A stretch of DNA of 64,000 nucleotides, taken from contig NZ_CP045644.1 in the NCBI RefSeq assembly GCF_009498455.1, positions 3,847,001-3,911,000 on the forward strand, in the 5' to 3' direction. The stretch is from Variovorax paradoxus (lineage in GTDB: Bacteria > Pseudomonadota > Gammaproteobacteria > Burkholderiales > Burkholderiaceae_C). Each line of letters starts with the position of its first letter. The first letter of the stretch is position 1. Below the pieces are notes generated by a model. That model had not been told where the DNA came from, did not search any database, and was given only the letters and a program-made list of their open reading frames with translations. The translations under genes were made by a program, and so were the position numbers. This document shows, piece by piece, positions 34,236 to 43,388 of the stretch.

Positions 34236-36021
34236 ACAGCGAATCGAGCTCGCGGATCGACAGCTGGCGCCAGGTCGGCCGGCCGTGGTTGCACTGGTCG
34301 GAGCGCTCGGTGGCTTCCATCTGGCGCAGCAGGCCGTTCATCTCGTCGATCGTGAGCTTGCGGTTGGCGCGCACCGCGCCGTGGCAGGCCATGGTCGACA
34401 GCAGCTCGTTCTGCGCGCGCTGCACCACGGTGCTCGCGTCGTGCTGGCCCAACTCGGCGAGCACGCTGCGCGCCAGCTCCACCGGGTCGCCGTCGGCCAG
34501 CGTGCCGGGCACGGCGCGCACCGCCAGCGTGCGGGCCGAGAAGGGCGTGATCTCCAACCCCAGCGTGGGCAGCACCTCGGCGCAGGCCTCGGCCGTCGCC
34601 ACTTCCTGCGGCGTGGCCGCGAAGGTGGCCGGAATCAGCAGCGGCTGGCTCGTGATGGCCGCGCCGTCGAGCTGGGTCTTGAGCCGCTCGTAGACGATGC
34701 GCTCGTGCGCCGCGTGCATGTCGACGATCACGAGGCCCTGGCTGTTCTCGGCCAGGATGTAGATGCCTTGCAGCTGCGCCAGTGCGCGGCCCAGCGGCCA
34801 GGCGTCCTGGTTCATGACGGGGGCCGCAGTGGGTGTCGGGGCTTCGCTCTCCGGCAACCCGACCGGCGCGCGGAACGACATCGCCGGCGCTTCCGTCTGC
34901 CACTGCGACGCGCCCGTGACCAACGCATGGCCTTGTTCCTCGGAGCGCCGCGGCCACATGGCCTCGAAGTCGCCGGTGCCGCGCTCGCGCGCCTGGAACG
35001 CAATCGCGGGTTGCGACCAGCTCGCGCTCGGTGGCAGCGGCGTCTGCTTGAAGAAAGGCTGCGGCGGCGCATCGGCCGGTGCCAGCGCATCGCCGGCGCG
35101 CGGTGCGGCCAGCGCGTCCTCGATGGCGTGGCGCACCGCCTGGTGCACCTCGCGCCCGTCGCGGAAGCGCACCTCGATCTTGGTCGGGTGCACGTTGACA
35201 TCGACGCGCGCGGGGTCGATCTCCAGGTACAGCACGTACACCGGCTGGCGCTGGCCGTGCAGCACGTCTTCGTAGGCGCTGCGCACGGCGTGCGACAGCA
35301 CCTTGTCGCGCACGAAGCGGCCGTTGACGTAGAAGAACTGCTGGTCGTTGCGCGAGCGCGCCGCGTCGGGAATGCCGGCACGGCCGACCACGCGCACCGG
35401 GCCGCCTTCGCGCAGCACAGAGACGCTCTGCGACACGAAGTCGTCGCTCAGCGCATCGGCCAGCCGCTGCTCGGGCGTGGCGGCGGCGCGCCATTGTTCG
35501 ATCAGCTTGCCGTCGTGCCAGACCGAGAAGCCCACCTCGGGCCGCGCCAGCGCATGGCGGCGCACGGCCTCGATGCAATGGGCCAGCTCGGTGGCGTCGG
35601 TCTTCAGGAACTTGCGCCGCGCGGGCGTGGCAAAGAACAGCTCGCGCACCTCGACCGTGGTGCCCACGGAGCGCGCCACGGGCCGCAGTTCGCCCGTGCC
35701 GCCGTCGAGCACGAAGGCGCTGTCGGCGCCGGTGAAGCGCGAGAGGATGCTGAGTTCGGCAATCGCGTTGATGGCTGCGAGCGCCTCGCCGCGAAAGCCC
35801 ATGGTGCCGACCGTTTCGAGGTCGCTCAGGCTCGCGATCTTGCTGGTGGCGTGGCGGCGCAGCGCCACCGTGAGTTCTTCGCGCGGAATGCCCAGGCCGT
35901 CGTCTTCGACCGAGATCAGCCGCACGCCGCCCGAGGCCAGCCGCACGGTGATCTGGCGCGCGCCGGCGTCCAGCGCGTTGTCGAGCAGTTCGCGCACCAC
36001 CGAGGCGGGGCGCTCGACCAT
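34219..36021 (-). CDS. mutL: DNA mismatch repair protein MutL, reading frame broken near its 5' end
   Basis: 600 codons of intact MutL frame: GHKL ATPase motifs ELLDNALDAG, VEDDGLGIP and GFRGEALAAI, and a normal C-terminus ending CNHGRPTWRQL...LFMRGR. MutL links MutS mismatch recognition to strand incision. In this frame the gene can only start at the ATG inside the conserved GE(V/M)VERPASVV motif, because a TGA lies 13 codons upstream (36063-36061); the usual first 25 or so residues, including RPIRELP, sit in another frame just upstream (see 36022-36119). Adding one G to CTCCCGACGAG restores RPIRELPDELISQIAAGE. Either the strain carries a mutL mutation or this is a base-calling error. Confidence 0.9.
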   Translation of the reverse strand: MVERPASVVRELLDNALDAGARQITVRLASGGVRLISVEDDGLGIPREELTVALRRHATSKIASLSDLETVGTMGFRGEALAAINAIAELSILSRFTGADSAFVLDGGTGELRPVARSVGTTVEVRELFFATPARRKFLKTDATELAHCIEAVRRHALARPEVGFSVWHDGKLIEQWRAAATPEQRLADALSDDFVSQSVSVLREGGPVRVVGRAGIPDAARSRNDQQFFYVNGRFVRDKVLSHAVRSAYEDVLHGQRQPVYVLYLEIDPARVDVNVHPTKIEVRFRDGREVHQAVRHAIEDALAAPRAGDALAPADAPPQPFFKQTPLPPSASWSQPAIAFQARERGTGDFEAMWPRRSEEQGHALVTGASQWQTEAPAMSFRAPVGLPESEAPTPTAAPVMNQDAWPLGRALAQLQGIYILAENSQGLVIVDMHAAHERIVYERLKTQLDGAAITSQPLLIPATFAATPQEVATAEACAEVLPTLGLEITPFSARTLAVRAVPGTLADGDPVELARSVLAELGQHDASTVVQRAQNELLSTMACHGAVRANRKLTIDEMNGLLRQMEATERSDQCNHGRPTWRQLSIRELDSLFMRGR

Positions 36022-36119
36022 TTCGCCGGCGGCGATCTGGCTGATCAGCTCGTCGGGAGTTCACGGATCGGGCGGCGTTCGGCGGGGGAGGGAGGAGGGA
36101 GGGCACTCACCGGAAACAT
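36022..36119 (-). pseudogene. mutL: Out-of-frame 5' end of mutL
   Basis: From an ATG at 36119 the frame reads PPPSPAERRPIRELP and then hits a stop three codons on (TS*), while the matching continuation DELISQIAAGE is in the frame of the main mutL body. The shift point is at about 36054-36057, where one C (plus strand) appears to be missing before GGG. A GTG at 36110 could also have been the native start. Confidence 0.7.
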
Positions 36120-36360
36120 TCTAGAAGCGGGGCGCCGACCGGGCGGCTGGCGGGGTATCGGGGTGTATTTGGTGCGCTTATACCGATCCTCAACCGATCT
36201 CATTGGCTTTGGCGAAGGCGAAAACCTAAGCTTCCTCTCGCCAACGTATTCGCACCACAACAAGAACGCACCGGAGACACCCACGACACCGTCATGGCAC
36301 GCCGCCATGCCGCGCAGGGGGCCGCCGCGCGCGTTCGCCGACCCCCTGAAAGCCGACGCC

Positions 36361-38151
36361 ATGACGACACCCCGCCCCCTGCGCTCCGCCGCCTGGTTCA
36401 ACAACCCCGAACACAGCGAACTCTCGGTTTTGCACCTGGCCTGGTTCCTGAACTACGGCCTCACCCGCGAAGAGTTGCAATCGGGCAAGCCGATCATCGG
36501 CATCGCGCAAAGCGGCTCCGACCTCACGCCCTGCAACCGCCACCACCGCGAGCTGTCGCTGCGGGTGCGCGAAGGCATCCGCGAGATGGGCGGCATCGCG
36601 ATGGAATTTCCGATGCACCCGATCCAGGAGAACGGCCGCCGCCCCACGGCCGCGCTCGACCGCAACCTGGCCTACCTGGGCCTCGTCGAAATCCTCACCG
36701 GCTACCCGATCGACGGCGTGGTGCTGACCACCGGCTGCGACAAGACCACGCCCGCCGCACTGATGGCCGCGGCCACCGCCAACATCCCCGCCATCGTGCT
36801 GTCGGGCGGCCCGATGCTCAACGGCTGGCACGAAGGCCAGCGCACCGGCACCGGCACCACGCTGTTCAAGGCGCGCGAGCTGTTCGCCAAGGGCAGCATC
36901 GACTTCCCGGGCTACATCGACCTCGTGGGCTCCACCGTGCCCTCGGCCGGCCATTGCAACGTGATGGGCACGGCCTCGACGATGAACGCCCTGGCCGAAG
37001 CCCTGGGCATGAGCCTGCCCGGCTGCGCGGCCATTCCCGCGCCGTACCGCGAGCGCGGCCAGATGGCCTACGAAACGGGCCGCCGCATCGTCGACATGGT
37101 GCGCGAAGACCTCAAGCCCTCGGACATCCTCACGCGCTCGGCCTTCGAGAACGCGATCGTCGTCAACTCGGCCATCGGCGGTTCGACCAACGCGCCGATC
37201 CACCTCATCGCCATCGCCAAGCATGCGGGCGTCGAGCTCAACATCCAGGACTGGGAAACGGTCGGCCTCGACGTGCCGCTGCTGCTCGACATGCAGCCCG
37301 CCGGCAAGTACCTCGGCGAAGAGTTCTACCGCGCAGGCGGCGTGCCCGCCGTGGTCGCCGAGCTGCATCGCCACGGCCTGATCCGCACCGACGCGCGCAC
37401 CGTCAACGGCCACACGCTCGCCGTCAACTGCGCCGACGCGCCCGTGAAAGACGCCGACGTCATCCGCCCCTTCGACCAACCGCTGCGCGAAAACGCCGGC
37501 TTCCTCGTGATGTCGGGCAACCTGTTCGACAGCGCGATCATGAAGACCAGCGTCATCTCCGACGAGTTCCGCGCGCGCTACCTGAGCAAGGCCGGTGACC
37601 TCGACGCCTTCGTGGGCCGCGCCATCGTGTTCGACGGCCCGGAAGATTTCGAGGCCCGCATCGAAGACCCGTCGCTGGACATCGACGCGAGCTGCATCCT
37701 GTTCATGCGCGGCGTCGGCCCCATCGGCCACCCGGGCTCGTCGGAAGTGGTCAACATGCGCGCGCCCTCGCACCTGCTCAAGAGCGGCGTGTCGGCCTTG
37801 CCCTGCATCGGTGACGGCCGCCAGTCGGGCACCTCGGGCTCGCCGTCGATCCTCAACGCCTCGCCCGAAGCCGCCGCAGGCGCGGGCCTCGCGCTGCTGC
37901 AGACCGGCGACAAGGTGCGCGTGGACCTGAAGGAACGCACCGTCAACATGCTCGTCGATGACGCCGTGCTGCAGGCGCGCGCCCGCGACCTCGAGGCGAA
38001 GGGCGGCTACCCGATTCCCGCGAGCCAGACGCCATGGCAGGAGATCCAGCGCGCGATGGTGGACACGCTGTCCGAAGGCATGGTGCTGAAGCCGGCGACC
38101 AAGTACCAGCGCGTGGCGCAGACCGCCGGGATTCCGCGTCGGAATCACTGA
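36361..38151 (+). CDS. IlvD/Edd-family sugar-acid dehydratase (L-arabinonate/D-fuconate type)
   Basis: 596 residues. Cys58 (LTPCNRHH), Cys126 (TTGCDKTTPA) and Cys199 (AGHCNVMG) are spaced like the iron-sulfur ligands of L-arabinonate dehydratase, Lys128 is the metal-ligand lysine and the GRQSGTSGSPS segment near residue 490 holds the catalytic serine. Such enzymes turn aldonates into 2-keto-3-deoxy-acids. An in-frame ATG 18 codons earlier (36307) has no better ribosome binding site. Followed after a repeat element by an FAH-family enzyme and an MFS importer that fit a sugar-acid pathway. The 241 bp upstream hold no gene that I can support. Confidence 0.9.
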   Translation: MTTPRPLRSAAWFNNPEHSELSVLHLAWFLNYGLTREELQSGKPIIGIAQSGSDLTPCNRHHRELSLRVREGIREMGGIAMEFPMHPIQENGRRPTAALDRNLAYLGLVEILTGYPIDGVVLTTGCDKTTPAALMAAATANIPAIVLSGGPMLNGWHEGQRTGTGTTLFKARELFAKGSIDFPGYIDLVGSTVPSAGHCNVMGTASTMNALAEALGMSLPGCAAIPAPYRERGQMAYETGRRIVDMVREDLKPSDILTRSAFENAIVVNSAIGGSTNAPIHLIAIAKHAGVELNIQDWETVGLDVPLLLDMQPAGKYLGEEFYRAGGVPAVVAELHRHGLIRTDARTVNGHTLAVNCADAPVKDADVIRPFDQPLRENAGFLVMSGNLFDSAIMKTSVISDEFRARYLSKAGDLDAFVGRAIVFDGPEDFEARIEDPSLDIDASCILFMRGVGPIGHPGSSEVVNMRAPSHLLKSGVSALPCIGDGRQSGTSGSPSILNASPEAAAGAGLALLQTGDKVRVDLKERTVNMLVDDAVLQARARDLEAKGGYPIPASQTPWQEIQRAMVDTLSEGMVLKPATKYQRVAQTAGIPRRNH

Positions 38152-38163
38152 CGTTGTTGTTCA

Positions 38164-38426
38164 GTTCAGGGCGACGCTCCCGCCGACGGGGAGCCTTGCT
38201 CCGCGAATGTCCCCCGGGGCTGCGCCCCTCCTCCTTGATTTCGCTGCGCAAGGCACCCCATCGACGTGAGCGTCATCAGCGCGGTCGTTGATCGGGCCAG
38301 CACAACGACAGCGCCCAGTGTGCTCAGGGCACTGGGTGCTTCCCGCAGCGAAATCAAGGAGGAGGGCGAAGCCCGGGGGACATTCGCGGAGGGAAGTACC
38401 CGGTGGCCTGAGCACACGCCCTGAAC
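38164..38426. repeat. MITE-like interspersed repeat, long copy
   Basis: 263 bp bounded by GTTCAGGGCG and CGCCCTGAAC, perfect 10-bp terminal inverted repeats, filling most of the gap between the dehydratase and FAH genes. It shares its left 130 bp and right end with the copy at 53990-54164. Inside, 38199-38248 and 38344-38391 are inverted copies of each other (CTCCGCGAATGTCCCCC... against ...GGGGGACATTCGCGGAG), so the transcript would fold into a long hairpin; the right arm belongs to an extra segment of roughly 85 bp absent from the other copy. It starts 12 bases after a stop codon. No open frame of note; no clear target-site duplication. Confidence 0.8.
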
Positions 38427-38468
38427 GACCGCACAAGAATTTTTTCAATTCAAAAGAAGGAGTCAGAC

Positions 38469-39290
38469 ATGAAGTGGATGAGCGTTCAAACGCCCCAAGG
38501 CCCCCGCGTGGGCTACATCAAGGACGGCACACTGCAGCCCGTCGATGCGGCCCGCATGCAGGACATCGTCGAAGGGAAAACCTGGAACGACGCAGGCCAG
38601 CCGATCCCGCTCGCCGACGTCAAGCCCACCTTGCCGTTCGCACCGAGGAACATCATCTGCATCGGCGCCAACTACCGCGACCATTGCATCGAGACCGGCC
38701 TGGCCATCCCCGAGAAGCCCGTCGTCTTCGCCAAGTTCACCAACACGCTGGCGGCCGACGGCGACGCGATCACCTGGCCCGAAGGCTTCACCGAGAAAGT
38801 CGACTGGGAAGCTGAACTCGGCGTCGTCATCGGCAAACGCGCACAGGGCGTGAGCGAAGCGGATGCGCTCTCGCATGTGTTCGGCTACGTCGCCGCCAAC
38901 GACGTGAGCGCGCGCGACGTGCAGCTGGGCGAGGCGCAATGGGTGCGCGGCAAGTCGCTCGACGGCTTCTGCCCGCTCGCGCCCACCGTCGTCACGCGCG
39001 ACGAAGTGGCCGACGTGCAATCGCTGGGCATCCGCTGCCTCGTCAACGGCGAGGCCGTGCAGTCGTCCAACACGAGCGAGATGATTTTCTCGGTCGCGTT
39101 CCTCGTCGCGTACCTCTCGCGCGCCATCACGCTCGAACCCGGTGACCTGATCCTCACCGGCACACCCGCCGGCGTTGGCCTGGGCCTCAAGCCGCCACGC
39201 TTCCTGAAGCGCGGCGACGTGGTCTCGGTCGAGATCGATGGGCTCGGTGCGGTGACCAATCCGGTCCACGGCGCGGTCGCACGCGGCTAG
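38469..39290 (+). CDS. Fumarylacetoacetate hydrolase-family protein
   Basis: 273 residues with the FAH fold: INYRDH-like GANYRDHCIETG near residue 65, metal-binding glutamates around KVDWEAELGVVIGKRA, and DLILTGTPAGVGLGLKPP at the C-terminal end. Members hydrolyse or decarboxylate beta-diketo acids or act on 2-keto-3-deoxy sugar acids. AAGGAGTCAGAC before the ATG. Between a sugar-acid dehydratase and an MFS importer it most likely handles a 2-keto-3-deoxy-acid (inference from context). Confidence 0.9.
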   Translation: MKWMSVQTPQGPRVGYIKDGTLQPVDAARMQDIVEGKTWNDAGQPIPLADVKPTLPFAPRNIICIGANYRDHCIETGLAIPEKPVVFAKFTNTLAADGDAITWPEGFTEKVDWEAELGVVIGKRAQGVSEADALSHVFGYVAANDVSARDVQLGEAQWVRGKSLDGFCPLAPTVVTRDEVADVQSLGIRCLVNGEAVQSSNTSEMIFSVAFLVAYLSRAITLEPGDLILTGTPAGVGLGLKPPRFLKRGDVVSVEIDGLGAVTNPVHGAVARG

Positions 39291-39336
39291 CCTTCACGGC
39301 TTTCAGACAGACATACCTATTCAGGAGACAACAACA

Positions 39337-40689
39337 ATGACAACCACGAGTCCCTACGGCGAACTGGTCACAGGCGCCATCCACAAGGCGCGCTGGCGCC
39401 TGCTGCCGATGCTGATCGTCATGTACATCATGTCGATTCTCGACCGCGTGAACGTCGGCTTCGCCAAGCAGGCGCTGCAGATCGACACCGGCCTGAGCAA
39501 CAGCGCCTTCGCGCTCGGCGCCGGCATCTTCTTCGTGAGCTACGCGATCTTCGAAGTGCCGAGCAACGTGATCTTGTCGCGCGTCGGCCCGCGCATCTGG
39601 CTGTGCCGGATCATGGTCACCTGGGGGCTCGTGGCGTCGGCCATGATGTTCGCGACCACCGAGACCTCCTTCTACGTGCTGCGCTTCCTGCTCGGCATTG
39701 CGGAGGCAGGCTTCTACCCCGGCGTGCTGCTCACGCTGACCTACTGGTTCCCGGCCAAGGTGCGTGCGCAGGCCAACGGCATCCTGCTGTTCGGCTTTGC
39801 GGGCGCGCTCGTCATCGGCGGGCCGATCTCCGGTGCGCTGCTCGACATGAACGGCATCGGCGGCCTAAAGGGCTGGGAGTGGATGTTCCTCATCGAGGGC
39901 TTGATGGCCGTGGTGGTGGGCATCGTGGCCTTCTTCGTCATCGTCGACCGGCCGCACAACGCGCCCTGGCTCACGACCGCGCAGCAGAACGCGCTGCAGG
40001 CCGTGCTCGACCAGGAAGCGGCAGAAAAGTCGGCCGATAGCCCGCAGACCGTGTGGCAGACGCTGTGCAATCCGCGGGTCATGTTCTTCGCGCTGAACTT
40101 CTTCATCGTGCAGATCGCGGCCTACGGCCTCATCTTCTATCTCCCGACCCAGGTGGCGCAGATCCTGGGCCAGAAGATCGGCCTGCTGGTCGGCTTCGTC
40201 ACCAGCATCCCGTGGCTGTTGGCGCTGTTCGTCGTGTACTTCGTTACGCGCTGGTCCGACCGTCACCACGACCGCCGCCGCGTCACCGTGGCCACGCTGT
40301 ACACGATCTTCGGCGTGTGCGTGTGCCTGTCGGCGCACGGCTCGCCGGTCTTCGCGATCGCGGCGCTGTCGATCGGTGCGTCGACCTACCTGTCGGGCAC
40401 GCCGATCTTCTATGCCTTCCTGTCGGAGCGGCTGTCGGGCCTGGGCATTGCCACGGGCATTGCGCTGGTCAACTCGATCGGCAACCTCGGCGGCTTCGTC
40501 GCGCCCAACCTGCGGACCTACGTGGAACAGAACCACGGCGGCTCGGCTGCGGGGTTGTACACGCTGGGCAGCGCGGCGCTGCTGGCCGCGTTGATGCTGG
40601 CGCTCATGCCGAAGGGCTGGCGCGTGGCGAAGAAGAGTGGGGCTGCGGCGGCGCCGGCTGCCGTGCGCGACGGCCGGGCGCGCGCCTAG
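39337..40689 (+). CDS. MFS transporter, anion:cation symporter (tartrate/sugar-acid) type
   Basis: 450 residues, 12 membrane helices. It begins RLLPMLIVMYIMSILDRVNVGFA and has FLLGIAEAGFYPGVLLTLTYWFPAKVRAQ, both standard for the ACS family that imports tartrate, glucarate, phthalate and similar acids. CAGGAGACAACAACA precedes the ATG. Last gene of the sugar-acid set; the LysR gene converges on it six bases away. Confidence 0.9.
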   Translation: MTTTSPYGELVTGAIHKARWRLLPMLIVMYIMSILDRVNVGFAKQALQIDTGLSNSAFALGAGIFFVSYAIFEVPSNVILSRVGPRIWLCRIMVTWGLVASAMMFATTETSFYVLRFLLGIAEAGFYPGVLLTLTYWFPAKVRAQANGILLFGFAGALVIGGPISGALLDMNGIGGLKGWEWMFLIEGLMAVVVGIVAFFVIVDRPHNAPWLTTAQQNALQAVLDQEAAEKSADSPQTVWQTLCNPRVMFFALNFFIVQIAAYGLIFYLPTQVAQILGQKIGLLVGFVTSIPWLLALFVVYFVTRWSDRHHDRRRVTVATLYTIFGVCVCLSAHGSPVFAIAALSIGASTYLSGTPIFYAFLSERLSGLGIATGIALVNSIGNLGGFVAPNLRTYVEQNHGGSAAGLYTLGSAALLAALMLALMPKGWRVAKKSGAAAAPAAVRDGRARA

Positions 40690-40695
40690 TCGGTT

Positions 40696-41637
40696 TCAGA
40701 AGGCCTGTCGCCAGACGCGCGACAGCGCCTGCCACGCGCAGTCCACTTCCGGCCGCTTGAGCGCGCCGGCCAGGCAGACAAAGCGCAGGTCGCAGCCGAT
40801 GCTCACGCGGTCGGCAATGACCAGGCCGTCGCGCTGGCTGGCCTGCAGCGCCAGCGCATCGCGCGCCAGCGAAATGCCCACGCCGGCGCGCACCAGCGCC
40901 AGCATCGACATCTCCTGGTCGGCCTGCGCAGCCTTCTTCAGCACCAGCTTGTGGGCCTGCAGCACCGGCGCCAGCAGCCGCGAATGCGACGAGGTCGGCG
41001 GTGCCAGCACCCACGGCAAATACGCCAGCTCGGGCCACTCGCGGCCCAGCACCTGGGGCGCCCAGCCGCTCGGGCCGATCACCTGGTAGTTGAAGCGCGT
41101 CAGCACCTGCGAATGGAACAGCAAGCCGCCTTCCTGGCGGCGCGCGGCCGCGCTGGCCTGCGGCAGGTCGGTCGCTTCGGGGTCGCCGAGATAGAAGCCG
41201 ATGTCCAGTTCCTTGTTGAGCAGTTGGGCGAGCACGTCGCCGCTCGTGCCCTGGTGCAGCTCGGTCTCGAGCTCGGGCGCCAGCGCCACCAGCTCGGTGA
41301 GGAAGGGGCTGAGCCGCGTGAAGTCGGGGTCGAGGATGGTGCCGATGCGCAGCGAGCCGCGCACGCCGCCCTTGAGCCGTTCGGCAGCCACCGCGAAATC
41401 GTTCAGCCCTTCGAGCGCATGCTCCGCATGGTTGAGCAGCGCCGCGCCGTCGCGCGTGAGCAGCAGGCCGGTGGGCGTGCGCTGGAACAGCTCCAGCTCG
41501 ACCAGCGCGCCCAGCTCCTTGAGCTGCAGGCTCACGGCTGGCTGCGTGAGAAACAGGCGCTGCGCGCCGCGCGACACCGAGCCCTCGCGGGCCACGGCCA
41601 CGAAGGCCTGCAGGAGTCGGGGCTCGATCTTCTTCAT
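40696..41637 (-). CDS. LysR-family transcriptional regulator
   Basis: 313 residues: N-terminal winged helix (LLQAFVAVAREGSVSRGAQRLFLTQPAVSLQLKELG) and a periplasmic-binding-like effector domain starting GSLRIGTILDPDF. Its own start overlaps the acetyltransferase stop by ATGA. It points towards the sugar-acid genes but is convergent with them, so control of that operon is possible rather than evident. Confidence 0.9.
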   Translation of the reverse strand: MKKIEPRLLQAFVAVAREGSVSRGAQRLFLTQPAVSLQLKELGALVELELFQRTPTGLLLTRDGAALLNHAEHALEGLNDFAVAAERLKGGVRGSLRIGTILDPDFTRLSPFLTELVALAPELETELHQGTSGDVLAQLLNKELDIGFYLGDPEATDLPQASAAARRQEGGLLFHSQVLTRFNYQVIGPSGWAPQVLGREWPELAYLPWVLAPPTSSHSRLLAPVLQAHKLVLKKAAQADQEMSMLALVRAGVGISLARDALALQASQRDGLVIADRVSIGCDLRFVCLAGALKRPEVDCAWQALSRVWRQAF

Positions 41638-42143
41638 GCCGCGCCGGGCAGAGGCTGCAACTGCTTGAACATGACGAAGGCATCCACGAAGCCACGCTGC
41701 GGATGCCGGAACGCGCCCGGCAGCGTGCCGACGATGGCGAAGCCCATGCGCTGCCACAGCTGCACTGCGCGCGCGTTGGTCGACACGACGAAGTTGAACT
41801 GCATCGCCAGGAAGCCCATGCGCAGGGCCTGCTGCTGCGAGTGTTCGCACAGCGCCGAGGCCACGCCCAGGCCGCGCGCCGCCTCGGACACCACATACGC
41901 GCAGTTGCTCACATGTGCGCCCTGGCCCGGCTGGTTGGGGCGGATCACATAGGTGCCGAGCACGGCACCTTCGTCGTTGCAGGCCACGAAGGTCAGCGTG
42001 GGCACTTTCATCCACGAGTGACGAACATCTTCTTCCGTGACATCGGGCGGGTAGGTGTAGGTGTCGCCGCGGCGGAACGTCGGTTCGAGGACGGCCCAGA
42101 GGGCGGGCCAGTCGGCATCGAGGGCTTCGCGGATCTGGATCAT
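41634..42143 (-). CDS. GNAT-family N-acetyltransferase
   Basis: 169 residues. The acetyl-CoA loop is SEAARGLGVASALCEHS near residue 95, followed by FVVSTNARAVQLWQRMGF, the usual GNAT beta-strand 5 region. The acceptor is unknown. I start at MIQIREALDADWPAL; upstream in-frame codons overlap the divergent DedA gene and lack family character. First gene of a pair with the LysR regulator. Confidence 0.87.
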   Translation of the reverse strand: MIQIREALDADWPALWAVLEPTFRRGDTYTYPPDVTEEDVRHSWMKVPTLTFVACNDEGAVLGTYVIRPNQPGQGAHVSNCAYVVSEAARGLGVASALCEHSQQQALRMGFLAMQFNFVVSTNARAVQLWQRMGFAIVGTLPGAFRHPQRGFVDAFVMFKQLQPLPGAA

Positions 42144-42192
42144 GGGGTGATTCGGAAAGGGGGCAGCATGCCAACAAGGATAATCCGCGCCC

Positions 42193-42858
42193 ATGGAAAT
42201 CATCAGCTTTCTCGTCGACTTCATTCTTCACGTCGACAAACACCTCGAGGCCTTCGTGGTCGCCTACGGCCCCTGGGTCTATGCGCTGCTGTTCCTGATC
42301 GTGTTCGTCGAGACCGGTGCGGTGGTCATGCCGTTCTTGCCGGGCGACTCTCTGCTGTTCATCGTCGGCGCGCTGTGCGGCGTGGGGCTCATGAGCTTTC
42401 CGCTGGCCTGCGGCATCCTGATCGTGGCGGCCATCCTGGGCGACCAGTGCAACTACTCGATCGGACGCTACTTCGGGCCCAAGGTGTTCCAGTGGGAGAA
42501 CTCGCGATTCTTCAACCGCAAGGCCTTCGACCAGGCCCACAGCTTCTACGAACGCTACGGCGGCATCACCATCGTGCTCGCGCGCTTCATGCCCTTCATT
42601 CGCACCTTTGCGCCCTTCGTGGCCGGCGTGGCCGAGATGAACCGCGCGAAGTTCACGGCCTACAACGTGGGCGGCGCGCTGCTCTGGGTGCTGGGCATTG
42701 CCACCGCGGGCTACTTCTTCGGCAACCTGCCGTTCGTGCGGCTGCACCTGGACAAGATCATCTGGGCGCTGATCTTCGTGCCCGGCCTGCTGGCCATCTT
42801 CGGCGCGTGGCGCGCCTCGAAGGCCGAGAAGGCGCGGGCGGCGGCATCGCAGGCCTGA
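42193..42858 (+). CDS. DedA-family inner membrane protein
   Basis: 221 residues with the VTT domain: VVMPFLPGDSLLFIVGAL near residue 38, FGPKVFQWENSRFFNRKAF and RFMPFIRTFAPFVAGVAEMNR near residue 135, plus four or five membrane spans. DedA proteins include undecaprenyl-phosphate and phospholipid flippases and influence membrane potential and drug tolerance. Single gene with a strong bidirectional terminator 21 bases downstream. Confidence 0.93.
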   Translation: MEIISFLVDFILHVDKHLEAFVVAYGPWVYALLFLIVFVETGAVVMPFLPGDSLLFIVGALCGVGLMSFPLACGILIVAAILGDQCNYSIGRYFGPKVFQWENSRFFNRKAFDQAHSFYERYGGITIVLARFMPFIRTFAPFVAGVAEMNRAKFTAYNVGGALLWVLGIATAGYFFGNLPFVRLHLDKIIWALIFVPGLLAIFGAWRASKAEKARAAASQA

Positions 42859-42879
42859 GTCGCTGCAAACTCACCCATG

Positions 42880-42908
42880 AAAAAAACGCGCCGGATGGCG
42901 CGTTTTTT
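42880..42908. terminator. Bidirectional Rho-independent terminator
   Basis: AAAAAACGCGCC and GGCGCGTTTTTT pair across a GGAT loop, giving a T-run on both strands. It serves the DedA gene and the convergent glycine-zipper lipoprotein gene. Confidence 0.92.
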
Positions 42909-42930
42909 CGTTGAGGGTGTGAATGAATGA

Positions 42931-43230
42931 TCAGTAGCGGGGCCCGTTGTACGGGTAGTAGCCGCTGCCGCGCGGGTAGCGCTGCTGCTGCTGTTGCTCG
43001 TAGTAGTTGCGTTCGTCGACGTTGCGGCCCACCTGGTTGCCGATGACGCCGCCGATGGCTGCGCCGCCGAGCGTGGAGCCGGTGTTGCCACCGATTGCAT
43101 GGCCCACCGCCGCGCCGCCGAGTGCGCCGATACCGGTGCCGAGGTTCTGGTTGGGACCGCTCGCACAACCCGCCAGCGTCATGACCGAAGTGGCAGCTGC
43201 AGCGGCGATCCAGAGACGTGTCTTCAACAT
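42931..43230 (-). CDS. Small glycine-zipper lipoprotein
   Basis: 99 residues. Signal ending SVMTLAGC (lipidated cysteine), then GTGIGALGGAAVGHAIGGNTG and GAAIGGVIGNQVG, two glycine-zipper segments that probably insert in or line the outer membrane, then a Gln/Tyr-rich tail. Similar to SlyB/OsmB-like 17-kDa-antigen proteins. I start at the ATG after AAAGGTGGACACC; a GTG three codons earlier overlaps the Shine-Dalgarno. Confidence 0.85.
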   Translation of the reverse strand: MLKTRLWIAAAAATSVMTLAGCASGPNQNLGTGIGALGGAAVGHAIGGNTGSTLGGAAIGGVIGNQVGRNVDERNYYEQQQQQRYPRGSGYYPYNGPRY

Positions 43231-43388
43231 GGTGTCCACCTTTCGAGGAGTGATGGCTCATCATGGTCAAAAGTACGCATTTCGCGGTGTAGGAGCCTGC
43301 CGCACGTGCCTGTGCGCAGGGTCGGGCCGCGCAGCGTGGGACAGGGCGCGTGTTGCCGGACGCAACGCCTGCAAGCAAACGCGTGGGG

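Noticed and set aside
34123..36360. Long upstream extension in frame with the sugar-acid dehydratase (total 1342 codons)
   Set aside because: The extension is antisense to mutL and lacks any family similarity; the dehydratase has a normal start at 36361 with family-typical N-terminus.
38161..38448. Short open frames (80-95 codons) in both directions between the dehydratase and FAH genes
   Set aside because: They arise from the repeat element; the same peptide-like stretches recur in the second copy in another context and have no ribosome binding site.
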